A stretch of 64,000 bases of DNA, from contig JAHREC010000045.1 of the NCBI GenBank assembly GCA_020081605.1, forward strand, positions 3,100,001 through 3,164,000. The letters are read 5' to 3'. The stretch is from Albifimbria verrucaria. Lineage: Eukaryota; Ascomycota; Sordariomycetes; Hypocreales; Stachybotryaceae. Below, in pieces: positions 33,909 to 47,911 of the stretch. Position 1 is the first letter of the stretch; the number at the start of each line of letters is the position of its first letter. The position numbers and the translations under genes are program-made. The notes below the pieces were generated by a model that saw nothing but the letters and a program-made list of their open reading frames with translations, did not search any database and was not told where the DNA came from.

Positions 33909-36900
33909 TACAGTGTAATCAAACGCAGTAAGAGCCGGTCTTATATTTCTACAGCGTATTAATAGGGAGTACAACGGAAATACAATGAATGTTGCCTTAC
34001 TCGACAATATGGCTCAACAGTAGCAAGCTTTGATGTTTAGGAGCGTGCTTTTGATTGCTTCAGTTGTTCACTATTCTCGACTCAAGATAATTGCTGTTTA
34101 ACTAATGCTTACCTTGGCCTAACAGGGCAAAAGACCCTAGCGTCATTTATGTATCTTTGAGATTCACATAGCCCATCGGCGTAACGCGCATAGAAGTGAT
34201 GCGTTACAAAAGCCGTTTTCGCCTAAAGACGACTCGTATCGCACGCGGTGCAGACAATGCAGGCCATCCACCGCTCCCCAAAGAACTGTTGCTTGGTCAA
34301 ATTTCTCAACCAGCAATATACATAGGTTTGTACAAATCGCCAAATGCAACGCGTATGCCTAGCAATGAAACCAATTCTTGCACGACGCCACTCACCTTCC
34401 TGTCTGCCTTACCTGGCCCATGCCATATGCCTCTGAATAAATCCGGTGGTCCGAGCTCATGCTAGGTCCCTTCAAGCCCTGTCCACTCGCAACGTCCAAT
34501 TCCAAGCTTCGGAGGCGGGGTACCGCTAATTGTACTCATTACATGAAGATTGAAAGTGGAATTACATGCACAGCAAATACCATAGATAAGTATGCATTCC
34601 TGGGGCTGTAATTGCCTGTCTACATGTTGAAGCCATGGCGAGAGATACTGGAAGGCTTAGTGCGGCCTGAGGAAAGCATCGTGAAGGTATAGTACCAATG
34701 GACTACAAAGAAGGGCCTCTGTGGCAAATACATTAAATACATTCCAATGAAACAATAAATAAGAGGCAAAGCTTAAACTGCCGATGAGTGAGAACACACT
34801 CTTGAGCTGAGAAAGGGGTCATTGACAACCACTTTAAACTGTTATTCAGCTGTCGTTAGTCCCGAAACTATAATTTGGGAAAGCTTGGCGCCGGTATAAC
34901 TGACTAGAAATTTGTTCTGGGGCAATTCTTGGACGAACGTTCCAGTTTGCAGGCAAATCGCTTCTACAGACAGAACCACGTTTTTGGTGGTTCCACAGCC
35001 ACAAGCGAAGGTTGGACGAACTCATTTGCGGGCTTCTTACTTGATTTAAAGAAGACCGCGCGAATACGTACATCTGACCACCTTCTCATAAATTATATTA
35101 TCGGCGTTTTATCTCCCTCGCCATCATTCACTAATTCGTAGATACAAATTCTTAACATTGTTGAGAATTTGTTGGTTTTTATCCCTGGGTGAAAAATGTG
35201 CTCTGGAATGTCTAGAAATGCCAGATTTAACCTCCGGGCAGATGAAACAACTAGCCACAAGTAACGCATGGAGTAGCATGTCAATAGCTCTATAGATTAA
35301 AAACAGGGTAGTCTGTATCCTTCTCAGTGTCCTCATCAAGTATAGCGCTAAAGCTAGAGTTAGATTGGCGTGTTGCTTAACACTAGATGATTTTGTGTAA
35401 GGTTATACTTGTCTGTAATCTAATAACATGCGATAATTCAATAATAGTCAGATAATTATTGATATTGATACCTATCTGGTTTTAGTAAAAGGTAATTTGA
35501 GCCAGGGACTTTGTATGATATAATTAGTGCTTGGCAATTAGCATGGATATGTCAGTAGTGACAATGTCATTAAGAAAGATGTGCGACACCTGGTCAGCAG
35601 TCAGGCTGCTATAAATATATACGAAGGCTCATGTTTCTCTCTATGAATGGTCTTTCGTAGAATTCTGAACTACAAAATACATGACATTTGACCGTAAGCT
35701 TCTCCACTGATAACATGGATGAACGACGATACCCCATTATACTTATGAACCTGAATTGAACGGCCAAGAAGTGATGTGCGTTGGTTGCACACGATATCAT
35801 TGGTCGATCGCAGCTAGGGCTTTTCTCTGTATATTAACATTGGGGCTTTCAGAGTTAATCAGAGGGCCACAAGGATGGTGTCGAGATTGTTTCGTTTCTC
35901 AAACAGCGCCCCACACATAGCAAACTGGAGATATGATAATCCAATTCCTGCAGGCACTCAGTTAAGAGGTGGAGAAATGGATAGCAGGAGTATGCCAGGG
36001 CAGTTTGTATATCCACCGAGCAGCACCTTCAGCCCCGGTGAATCGGAGCGCCGATCCTGCACGACTGCTGGACTACGTCCACAGAGTACCGGTTTTGGAG
36101 AGGCAAGCCATGGCAATTTTGAACTGAGAGAACAGACAGCAAGCCCCAGTTAAATGTGTTAACTGAAGGAATCGAGCTTTAACCAGGCAAGCTACTTGTT
36201 CACGTTTGCAACATAAATACTCATGCACGAACTAGCACCTCGAAGCTGCAACAGCGCATATTGTGTCACAATGAGTGACAGGACATTCTAAGGTGGTTTG
36301 GGCGAAACGCTTGCACTGCTCGATGCAAGCGCCATTCATACGGAGAAACAACCACATTCAAACCGGTACGTCGAGTACCAAGTCGCAGTTACATGACCTC
36401 GAAAAGAAACTGATAACTGTTGACGAGGATATTACATGCTTTTGAATGTATTCATAAGGCTCTTCCAAAACATGATTTGAATATTGATACTATAATTCTT
36501 TCGGTAACTAGTTCGTTTACTCTTCCCAGAAACAGATAACAGTACTAATCCTTAAGCACGACTTTGGAGGGTGATAGGGAATAGGACATTGATAACTGTT
36601 ATTTGTAAATGATGCTGGTTGTGAGATAAAGAAAGTATTTCTATTGTTACGAGTGCAGAAATCTACCGCATTCCTATTGATAACGAGGCTCACTGCAAGT
36701 TTACCTATATGCGAGGCAAATTTCTACATCCAAAACAGTCATTTTCATGCTGGCACGATGACGGTGGTGACACAAAGAGTCTGCCAGTCCGATGCAATAT
36801 CTCGCCTGTTACATGCAAGGATACATAGACATACTCTCCCGTCTTTCCATAGGAATTAGTATGCCCACCAACTGGGCCAATTCCAGTATTCAGTCTCAGA

Positions 36901-39900
36901 CCGAGAACCCTAAATACATCGTCTCCTAGCGTTTCGTAGGCATTCATATATTTGATTTGTATCTGGGATACTACCTGTTATGCTAACAAGGAATTCAGAC
37001 GCTATAATGAACAGGATGTAGATAAGAGGCTCAGTTAAAAACCAAAGGAACCAGTTATGTACCTGAATTAGTGCGCATTACTTGTGACCTTTGGATGTGT
37101 TAAGACCTCTTCCAGATCCAGATCGTGTTACTAACGAATTCAACTTAGAATAAAACTAAAGACTTAGTTTGCTTATATACTAGCAGAAGACATGATCTAT
37201 TTGCCCTATTTACGAACCATAAGAAAGTTCGTGTTTATCCTTAGGTATTAATTTATAGTACAAGATAATACCAGATATCATCTGGTTTGGTTATTATTAT
37301 AGGGCAGTTAGAAGGAGTTCACCCTTTATCACACTTGAACGGATAATCAAACCTTGCAGGAAACCAGACTTAAAGCCATGAGTCTAAAAGACTCATGTCG
37401 TTGACTTCATGTATGCCATCGACTCAGCTGCAAGACTGTTGTATTCCAGAAGACTGCACGATTCCCGTCGTCAACCAATCCACAGAGCAAGATTAGCTCA
37501 ATCTTCGGATACGGCTCCCCTCATTCACTGTAAGAGTCTCTGCCCTTGAATTGAGCCTCAGCCGCCACTGCTCTCGCAACTCCACATCCAAATTCGCCAT
37601 TATCCTTCCTGCCCTGGCCAGATCTGTTACCCATCGCCACATTACCAATCCGATAACACATACCCCAGCGCGTACTAATCATACTCAGGCCTAAATCACC
37701 TTTCACTGGCTACTCCATGCTCATCATCTCTTGGATGATATTCGGTGTCATAGTCTGGGTGCTGGTACAGGTCCGCCTCGCCCCTTTGTTGGGGTAACAC
37801 GTTCTACCCTGGACTACCCGGTAATTATGATATTATACCCTTAAGGTGTCTATAATCTGCTGCAGCAAGGCTCTGGCACTAGCATCGCTCCACAAGCGTA
37901 CATTCTGGATATACTACCCCTACTGCCTGGACCATGAGTACCCCCATTTGAGAAGGAAGGGGTTACAAAGTAACTCCTACCCGGTGAAGAAGCCGATATT
38001 GTCAGGCCGCAGACCCTGGCAGAACTAGCCACAATTATGGATCGACCGACGGGTCTCCACGAGACTGAGAGCAAGCTAGAACTGGTTACCTATGAGAGGC
38101 TATCTTATCTCTCAGAATGTATGAGGCACACTGGCGTCGTGACATTGTGTTGATTGACTAGCTATAGAGAGGCCCTTTGTGCCCTTTTATGTATGTATGT
38201 ATGACCTTCACCACTTTTCTAAGGATCTGATTAGCCGGAATTACGGCAGATTGGTGTGATCTAACTATCCTTCATTGAGAATCTTTACCCGAGTGTGTAG
38301 GCTGAAGAAGGTCATACCCAATGTGGCCAATGTGGGCCAATGTACAGAGACTTTGTGCCCTGCCATTATCCTTGCGCCAAGGAATAATGTACCATAGATA
38401 ATGACGGCTAATTTATGGGTGCTACTATTATATCGTAGGTCTTCAAAGGAGCCTAGAGATGAAATGACGTTAAGTAGCAGTAAATTTGGACAGTTCAGGA
38501 CAGTGACAATATAACTAGCACGTCGCGTAATCATATCACGAGAGCTATGGCATCGAGCACTGCCTTTCTACTCTACCAGAACACTATCCATTTCTCCAGT
38601 TCGTGTCAACATCTTCACAGGGTTCCTTATAGGCTTGGCTGGTATATCCTTGTTTATTAGAGTAAGGAAGTAAGTGCTGCAACCTAGCCTCCCAGCCTCT
38701 ATGTACAAGGATCTGATGAACTCGACGGCATTCCACCCCCTGGGACACGATATTATCATGGTTCGGAGCCTCTAACCTAATCACTTCTTCGTATGTCTTA
38801 AAATGTCATCCTCTCCTTCAAATTGTCACTTCGGAGCACAAGTCATGGTCTCGTTCACCAGAAGCCAGAATCGGGAAGGTTGAAGAGCGCTTTGACGTCC
38901 TCAGCCAGCTCCACAGCCTCTGTCAGAACATTTTTGTCACATGTCGACCACACCAGACTATTCTACAGGTTACTACGCCTCAAATTGACTCCCTTACCCT
39001 TTAAGTGGAACAAGTATATACATATCTTTGATCCCAACGCAAGCTCAGTCGCTACAAGCCCTGGATTACGGCTTACTGGCAATGTCTTACTTGATGTAAG
39101 GATATATTATTTGCCTTATTAAATGCTGTTAAGTGATTGAGAGGCATACTGATGAGACAGTACTGGCTATTCCCTGGTCTTTACTGGGTCATACAGCATG
39201 ATAATAGAACCGCAGAAAATTTACGTTTGCGCTGGTGCAGATTTTGTGGCATACAAGATCCGTAGTGTCAAGGAAAGTCTTTGAATCATGGCTGTTATAT
39301 AGCACATTTCTCAATTTAAACCTCTACTAGCCATCTCATTCGACCAAGCATGGTCAAGATGTTGACCCCAAACCTGACTCTCCACTTTGCTTCTTCTGTC
39401 ATGCTGTTCTTCCCTCCTACACAGCACCCCTGGATTTAAACGGCACAACTGAAGTCCGCCACGAAGAGAATGCCACTGCTCCACATACATGGCTGTACTT
39501 GAAAGACTGCGACCCCAAGTGACAACAAACCACACTAAAACGCCGTTATCATGAATCTGCTTATCGACAATATCCATTATCCCAACAGCCAAGGCGCCAT
39601 GGATTTATTCAGTCGCAGCGCTCTGAACAAGAACTAGCAGAGCAACATTTAATCTGTATTGAATTACATTGACACCTTTAGCGTAAGCAATATATGGCCA
39701 GGGTATAAGATGAATGCACGCTGCGGAGCCACCAACGACGAAAAGTATGAAAATCGATGCAATGAACCGGCCTTTTTGTATATCCATGAAGCAGGAAGAC
39801 TGATTTATCAAACCTCAATAATCCGATATACTATAATTAGGATAATACTTAGCAGGTTATATTTCTGTGGTAGTTATTCTTTTACAGAGGCTTCATAATA

Positions 39901-41039
39901 CTATAAAAGATTAGAAGGATAATAATTTAAATAAAGTAATAATCTGATCAAGTACAAGAATCAGCGTATGTCACTACTATCACTTTTTATCCATGGCTAG
40001 ATCTAAAATATGGCTGTTTAGCCTATATCATCCTACATAAAATAATGCACGCCTCTGCCATTAACCCACAAGCAGAACAATAACCGCTGAATTCCTGTGG
40101 TTGGGATATACATCCACGAGTAAACCCCAAATTCTCGCATCCGTGTCTAAAGGAGAAAGCTTATCAAAGCTGACGTCTAACAGCTTTACTATTGCAAGAT
40201 ACGTGCACAGACTTCCTACGAGAGGATCGCCGAGCAGGGCATTACCATGAGCGCGGATAATAGCGCCCAGTACACACTTGACACGTATTAGCCCTAGCTT
40301 TCAATTAGTGTGGACTAATATACTGATGGATTATCAGCAAAATACACGCAATCCAAACTCAAATGCAACCAATAACCCTAGCTCCAACTAGTAGACAAAC
40401 TTGGGCAAAAACTGGTTTAGATAGAACGACGCGATCCTAGTTTACAACAGCAACGGCACCTTCGGCCTGAACACCGGCGCGGTCCCCTCTCTGACGTAGC
40501 AGATGGCGGCGTGGTGGTCGTATAGATTAGATTACTCACAAATCATGCTCAGCTTCGATTTCACAAACACTTGATTTCAATTGAAGGACCATGTCGAGTC
40601 CCTTTACAGGGTCAAGTCCAAAGAAACCGGGCCTCAAATGCCCTATCTAGGAAGCATTTTACAAATTCTTGTATCATCACATCGTCATTGCGCCGTCCAT
40701 AATCGGGATCTCAGGTGTGGATCCCACATACTCTGAATCTTATTCACCTCATCAGAGGTAATTACATTGGCATTAGAGATGATGGCGGCTATGATCTTCC
40801 CGCATAATGGCTGCATGCCACCAAATCAGAGTTTAGATTTCGCGGAGATCTTGCGCCATAGCGCTGGTAACAAACTCAATCACCATTTGTCCGCCTTCAG
40901 GCCTTAGTTACAGTGCATAACCCAGCTTTTATTGTGTATTCGCCTCATGCGAAGCCTAGGGTCTCATAGTCTCATATATAGTTAGCAATGCCGGACGATG
41001 TAAATCGTTTACGCTTCAGTCTGCGTGTTCTTAAATGGC
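33909..41039. other. 7-kb gene desert with decayed fragments
   Basis: No complete gene. AT-rich, TA-rich patches lie at about 35330-35530, 37140-37330 and 39830-40030. A plus-strand stretch at about 38010-38140 reads as a coherent peptide (LAELATIMDRPTGLHETES...) without start or domain. A 92-codon plus frame at 35875-36153 and GC-rich islands near 37540-37660 and 40440-40510 are further possible relics. A short GTAT microsatellite lies near 38190. No terminal repeats or transposase motifs were recognised. Confidence 0.45.
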
Positions 41040-44000
41040 ATGCAATTCTACATGATGTCAAATCAAAACTCCCACAATGTTGATGAGGCGATTTCTCAAC
41101 CAGCGCATGCCCTCACTTCGGATGATGTCGTGCGAGAATTGCATTCAGATGGTATTTCAGGTCTGAGTCAGGACGAAGCTGTCACTCGTCTTGCTCAATT
41201 TGGCCGAAACGACTTCGGAGAAGACAGAAAGGTACAACCTTTGCAGATACTATTTTCTCAGGTTTTCAATGTCATGGTACTAGTAAGTAACGATGATTAT
41301 GCATTGTTCTGCTCTGTTGATGCGCTGCTGACCAACAACTCAGGTCCTAATCCTGGCCTTTGCCGCAAGTTTTGCCATAAAAGCTTGGGTAGAAGGTGCA
41401 GTACTATTGGCCTTGATCCTCATCGATATCGTGATTGGATTCTTCCAAGACCTTCAAGCAGCCAAGATCATAGTATCACTTAAGTCGCTTCAGTCCCCAA
41501 ATGCCGTTGTACTCCGCAATGGGAAATACGAGACTATCGAAGCTACTGCCGTCGTGCCGGGCGATATAGTTGAATTGAAGCCAGGTGCAAGAGTACCAGC
41601 AGATGCACGTCTAATAGATACTATTGCACTAGAAACCGATGAAGCTTTATTGACAGGTGAAAGCCTACCAGTTCAGAAAAATCCTCATGTCTTACTAGGG
41701 TATGAAACCCCTCCGGGCGATCGACTGAACATTGTTTTTACATCTACGACAGTTACGAAGGGTCGTGGACATGCTGTGGTTTTTGCTACCGGTAGCTTAA
41801 CCGAGATTGGCTCAATCGCAGCCGCTCTGAAAAGTCAGAAAGGAGGTAATAAGAGGGCTAGTAGTGAGGAGATGGTCATGGCAAACCATCAATTCCCACT
41901 CGCCTCAAGATCACTTTGTTTAAGCTTGGCGGATATGTTGGAACGTTCCTGGGCTTAAGTACTGGCACACCACTGGAACGAAAACTATCAAAGCTCTATC
42001 TATACATCTTCGGTATTGCTATTGTCTGTGCGATCATTGTCTTAGCTGCAAATGACGTAGGTATGCAGAGTACTTGGACCCAAAATTGGTATACTAATCA
42101 TTAAGTAGTTCGATGGACGCAGCGACGTTATCATGTATGCTATTGCCACTGCAGTTGGCTCCTTCCAGCAACTTTGGTATTGGTTTTGACCATTACTATG
42201 GCCGCTGGAACCAGAGTAATGATGCAAAGGAATGTGGCTGTACGAAACATGCGATCTTTAGAAGCCCTTGGAGGCGTGACCAGTGAGTTATCAGACCTGA
42301 AAACTAGGGTTCGACTCTGATGGTGAATAAAGATATCTGTTCAGATAAAACGGGGACCTTGACACAAGGAAAATGGTCGCCAGATCAGCGTGGCTGCCCG
42401 ACCATGGAACATACACGGTGCACTCTCTTGATCCTCACAACCCAGAAGATGCCGATATAGAGTTCATTGGATGTCATCCTAATGGACCAGTCTCTACTAT
42501 ACAGAGTAAACAAGCATCAAATTTACGTCTCGACCAATCTTCGGAATCGGTTCTCAATTTCTATCTTGCTATTGCATCCTTGGCCAATCACGCAACACTC
42601 CAGAAGGTCAATGATGTTCCGTCAGCACCTGAAAATAGCACTTGGCGGGCTCAGGAGATCCGACAGAAATAGCCATTTATGTTTTTGCCTGCCGATTTGG
42701 AATGAATGGCAACCAGGCCCAATGCCAAGACGAATGGACACGCATTGAAGAGTTCCCATTCGACTCAGCCATCAAATGTATGTCGGTTCTATGCAGGAAT
42801 GGGCAATCCGGAAACATGTATCTTTTCACCAAGGGTGCTGTTGAAAGAGTACTTCAAAAGTGCTCTTTTGTGTCTAGTGGGCATGATGAAGCCTGTGATA
42901 TAACGCAGGCAACAAACACGCTCATCCTAGAAAAGATGAAAGATCTTGCAGAACAAGGCTTGCGAGTGCTGGCTTTGGCGAGCCGTCCTGTGACTGCTCC
43001 GTGTAATGCTGAGGATGATTCCTGTTCACTGCGGCGAGATGACCTGGAACGAGATTTGACATTTCGCGGATTGATCGGCATCTATGACCCCCAAGACAAG
43101 AATCTAAACCAAGCGTGCTGAAGTGCCACCAAGCTGGTATAAAAGTTCACATGCTTACAGGTGATCACATTGACACAGCACGAACTATAGCGATAGAGGT
43201 TGGGATTTTACCGAAAAAATGACGTCTCTGTCACCGGATGTGGTCAAAACCTGTGTGATGGCAGCGCCAGATTTTGACAAGCTGTCCGATAAACAGATTG
43301 ATGAACTGCCTGAAATGCCGCTGGTCATTGCCCGGTGTACCCCGACGACAAAGGTTCGAATGATCGAAGCCCTCCATCGTCGACATCGGCATGTTGCCAT
43401 GACAGGAGATGGCGTTAATGACAGCCCAAGTTTACAGCGTGCCGATATTGGAATCGCCATGGGCTTGAACGGAAGTGATGTGGCCAAATCTGCATCCGAC
43501 ATCATCCTTAGAGACGATAATTTTGCTAGTATCCTAAATGCTATTGAAGAAGGGCGTCGAATATTTGATAATGTCCAGAAGTTTATGCTTCATGTTCTAG
43601 CTGCGAATATTGGTTTCGTTATTACGCTACTTGTTGGTCTTGCGTTTAAAAGCGAAGATGGAACATCAGTTTTCCAACTGTCTCCAGTGGAGATTCTGTT
43701 TATGTTGCTCGTGGCTGGCGCCTTTACTGAAAATGGTCTTGGCTTTGAAGCTGCTTCGCCTGATATCCTCCGGCGACCTCCACAAAATGTCAGTATATTT
43801 TCTACCTTCTCTTGGCCCAAGCATATTCAAGCCCTATATCTTTGCTACCTCGAGTTACTGACTATACTTTTAGCTTAAATATGGTGTTTTAACCCCTGAA
43901 TTTTATGCTGATCTGATTGTGTATGGTATTCTTATCACAATTTGTCTTTTATGCTCGTTTGTTATTGTCCTCTTCGGATTCTACGGTGGCAAAATCGGAA

Positions 44001-44445
44001 TCGATTGTAACATCAAATTTTCAGAGTCCTGCGATCCAGTCTTTCGGGCTCGATCAACTTGTTTTACTGTAATGATGTGGGTGTTCCTATTTTTTGCATG
44101 GGAGCTCGTTGATAACCGTCGCTCTTTCTTTTATGGCATGTTAGCCAATCCGAAGGCTTGGGAAGGCGGCTCACAAACAATAAACCCCTGTTTTGGACAG
44201 TGATTGTGGGGTTCGTTGCAGTTTTCCCTACACTTTATATCCCAGGACTGAACCACGATGCTTTCTTGCATCAAGCGATTGACAAAGAATGGGGCATTGT
44301 GTTTGCAATGACAGTCACGTTTGGGATTGGTTGTGAGATATGGAAGTGGCAGAAGAGGGTGTATCTACGGCGACATCGATTAATGGCAGACAGCACCTCG
44401 TGTCAACGGGAGGATGGGGGCGATGTGGAAAAACAAACTGTATAA
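41040..44445 (+). CDS. ENA-type P-type ATPase (fungal Na+/K+ efflux, P2D), four introns, seven frameshifts
   Basis: The start is ATG 41040, 41052 or 41055. Introns are 41283-41343, 42057-42108, 42283-42332 and 43789-43873; all are GT...AG and each restores conserved protein. Visible motifs in order: an N-terminal cation-ATPase segment (RLAQFGRNDFGED), LTGES in the actuator domain (about 41656), the transmembrane Pro motif (PATLV...), phosphorylation motif DKTGT at 42344-42358, GDPTE, MLTGD (about 43153), MTGDGVNDSPSL (about 43396), and C-terminal membrane helices. One missing base is needed at 41895, 42163, 42370 (A4), 42654, 43088 (C5), 43214 (A6) and 44163. Every shift falls where the family consensus resumes in the next frame. 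ENA pumps sit in the plasma membrane and export Na+ or K+ at high salt or alkaline pH. All catalytic motifs are intact, so I consider the gene functional. Confidence 0.85.
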
Positions 44446-44559
44446 TTTCTGTAAGATACGTGAGTTGAAAACTGTTTTTGGAGCTGAAAGAATTATATAT
44501 ACTCGAGTATGGTATTGTCTCACCAAAGTATATACCAAATGCTGCTACCAGAGAGAATA

Positions 44560-44765
44560 GGTACATTTATTATAGCAGCAGATAAATATTGACATTATTG
44601 AAATAAACAAAATCAATTATATTAACAATATTTAATAGAAAACATGTTGTTAATATTGAGGAAGGGTTAGGCTGATAAAATACATGTAATAGATACTGAT
44701 TATGCGCAAATTCAAGGAAAGAAAACACGAAAAAAATAAAAAAATAAATGCCCATTTACATAGAA
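44560..44765. other. AT-rich island between the ATPase and the kinase-like gene
   Basis: About 200 bases of very AT-rich sequence (AATAAA-, TATTAA- and ATATTTAATA-type words) after the ATPase stop. No coding capacity. It may be 3'-UTR plus spacer, or a small remnant of RIP-type mutation. Confidence 0.4.
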
Positions 44766-44947
44766 AATCGTCGATTTAGATAGTATAAACCCCGCAATCA
44801 GGCATCAATCTCACTTCCGCAATCCCTCATTCCTACATACCATACCGTCGAGATGTACAGACTTCACTCCAAATCTAGCTAGAGGATTGTCGCTAGTGTG
44901 AACATCAACGAGCGATAAAGGGTCGAAGCCCAAAGCATTTGCTCACC

Positions 44948-47662
44948 ATGTCTATCCCAGAACGTAAGCATGTGTTATCGCCCACCGGTGACGCCCTGAA
45001 GCCATTTATACGTACTGATGGAAATTCCCAGAGACTACTGCCTTCTCTCCTGCATTCAATTACAAGGAAGTCCTCAGAAGAGCAGAACAGGATGAGCCTA
45101 ACGCGCCTGTTCCATGCCAATGGCCAGATACCTTAACATCCGCGCCCGCAGCATATGCCAATGAAATGATCCTGTCCAACCTCCGTCTATATCCGCTGAC
45201 CAAGTCGAATATGGCATTCTGTGTCTCGAACTCCAGAGCCTCCTATCAAATGTCCACGGACAATGGAGACCTCGAGTCATATTGGAGCATGGCGGCTCGC
45301 ACACAGAATTTGACCTCAGAAAATGGCCGATATTAGGGTCTGGCGCGGGCTCGGGATGGAGTCGACCCGCAGCAACTCTTCAGGCCGACATATCTCTTAT
45401 GGCGCAATCTTGCGAGGCTGTCTTGCATCTGGTCTTTGAACGTCACGTGGACTCGAATCAGTCACCCGGGAAAGATGCGGTGATGGACCTTGGCTCGATC
45501 AGTTTAGGGCCATTTGTAGAACCTTGCACGAGGAGAATGGAGTCTTGTACCTTCAAGGACGGTGCAATCAAGATCGACATGACAGTCACATTCTCACGAG
45601 CACATCTAGATATCATGACGAAAAACGGATTGCAGAAAAATGGCTCAGACAGCCACATTGTGATCTTGGTGGCCTTGAGCTCGTCGAAAAGAGGGACACT
45701 GGGGTGTTCTATCTCATGGTGACCATATGTGCAGAAGACTACCGGGAGGAATCAGCCAATGTATCTCTTGAAAACCCCTGGATTCTGCCAGTCAGATTTG
45801 TGTATAAGTCCCCAGGTCGCCTCCATCTCTTGTGCCCTATCCCAAGTAACTGGCACCTCCTCGGCCGTGTCCAGAGGGGCGGCCGAGTGACCGACGAGGA
45901 GGCTCAGCTATACGCCGCGCAGATTGTGTGTGCAGTGGAAAGCCTGCACGAAATGGGCATAGTTGGCTTGCTTAGCTCCGAGAATGTCCTTTTAGATGTG
46001 TTTGGTAACATCCGTGTTATCACACCGAGATTATTCACGCACGACCAGAGTTACTGCGTCGGCCAATTGGCATATACCGCTCCTGAGGTTCTGAGTGGTG
46101 ACATACCGTCTCAATCCGCGGACTGGTGGATTTTAGGAGGCTTTATTTACGAGATTTTGACCGGGTTGCCCCTTTCTATCATCAAGATAGGGCTGAGAGG
46201 GATCGCAAGATCCTCATGGAGGAATTGAACATGCCCACATACTTACAGGGCGCTACGGCGGATATTCTACTATGCCTACTGAATAAAAACCCAACTCAGC
46301 GCTTGGGAGGAGCACATGGTGTATCAGAAATCAAGAAACATGAATTTTTCCTGGGTATTGATTGGCAACATCCCAACGGTGGATGCTCTAAAATATGCCT
46401 TTTTCAACCACATGATACCAGAAACATCTTCAGTAACTCGCCCTCTCGGACGCCTGGTGGTTTCACTACCGGACCATCTCGCACCTCACTGCCGAGAAAA
46501 ATTCGCGAGTCCAAGGGGTACCTGCTCGAGGAGTACGACTTTGGTCCCTGGGTTAACGGCCCCAACCCTGAACGCATCATAGGACGGCCGCGACGGTCAT
46601 CAGACATCTTCAACCCAGTTTTATCTGAGGCCATGCAGCAGGTGCCTTTGAGCCCAGATCAGGCCGCTGCTAAAGCTCTTCAGGCGGACTCTGAACGTGA
46701 AGGCTGCGATACCGAGGCGGTCATGGCACGACTCAAGGCGGCGTTGCAGACGAAGCAGAGCTCCGAGAAGGTCGCCGACATAGTCGACAGCTGCGTCAGT
46801 GGCGTACTAGAAACTGTCCTCAAGTCTCCCATCCTCCTCGTCAATAATACTCCCATCGGCGCAATTGCGCCAGAAATCCTAACCTGCGACGTCCCAATCA
46901 CTGCGCTAGAATGGATGGTGGAGCTTGGACGTGCCGATCTGGTCCTACTCCTCCTAGACCGGGGTGCGGACCCAAACTGCACCTTCGACGAGACCTACGG
47001 CCCTGCTCTGACCCGGGCGGCCAGAGAGCGGAGGACACAGCTCGTGGACATTCTTGCCCCAAAACGAGCCGCATCCTTGCACTACGGACGCTCTGCCTGG
47101 CCGTTGAACAAAGGACATACCCACCATCACGTCTCTTCTTTCCGGCGGCATCCCTGCAACTTCGACGCGGCAGACCATCTCTTGCCGCCCCCGCTGACAT
47201 CCCACTACGACTGGTACCACGGCGAGGACTTTCAACGGGCTCCAAAACCGACTTTTAATCTGTCCCCATCGCCCGCGCAACCAGACACGGTGATGTGGCC
47301 ATGGTTCGCCTGCTGCTGAGCCACGGCGCGGACCCCAACACTGCTTATCACTCCATGCTCAGCCTGAAGCCGGACTGGCATGCCACCTGGCAGGAGGCGA
47401 CGGAGCGTAACGACTCATGGAATAGGGGTTTTCGTGCGGGTGGGTCGTGCAGTTGGCAATGCAGCTGGGGTACCGGGACGTAGTCGATGCGCTGCTTGAA
47501 GGCGGCGCGAAGATCGGGCTTCTGAATCCGGAGTGGCCTGTTCCAAATCACTGTTGTCCCATGGTGCCGCGGAGTATATATCTTCATGTAATGGCTGGGC
47601 TGGAAGGAAGCTGCCAGAGGCGGAGCTTGATAGGGAGGGATGCCAAATCCGATAATTGTTGA
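44948..47662 (+). CDS. AGC-type pseudokinase with C-terminal ankyrin repeats; many frameshifts
   Basis: Start ATG 44948 (MSIPERKHVLSP), stop TGA 47660. The N-terminal about 250 residues precede a kinase fold. Several features match fungal AGC kinases that carry ankyrin repeats: ENPWILPVRFVY, EEAQLYAAQIVCAVESLHE, YTAPEVLSG, DWWILGGFIYEILTG and NPTQRLGG. The catalytic residues are gone: the ATP-binding Lys is Val (FYLMV, 45719), the HRD/DLK loop reads IVGLLSSEN (about 45959), and DFG reads TPR (about 46022). No glycine loop is visible. The tail has ankyrin units (LLLLDRGADPN, VRLLLSHGADPN, VVDALLEGGA) and the family-typical DWYHGED. At least eight single missing bases are needed, for example at C4 46169-46172, but the motif losses lie inside intact frames. 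Likely a scaffold or regulatory protein if expressed. Confidence 0.75.
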
Positions 47663-47911
47663 ACCGAAAAAGTGATGCTTGATTGAATAACTAATTCTCC
47701 GCCTTCTTCCTGGGTATATATATATATATGTATTATGTGAATGTGACCATTTGAATGTGTCTCACGCGGCATGTCTTGGTCATCGAACCGCGTGTGCATT
47801 TTTCCGCCCGTCCAACAATAGCCAGCCTGTAATGTCATACCTGCTATTGCATCATGCGCTCAGGTTGACAGTTTTGTGATGGTCCAATAGGATACGTGCG
47901 CCTCCTACGCC

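Noticed and set aside
46898..47280. Several 75-115 codon frames on both strands
   Set aside because: Shadows of the GC-rich ankyrin region of the kinase-like gene. Only plus-strand pieces continuing the ankyrin pattern are real.
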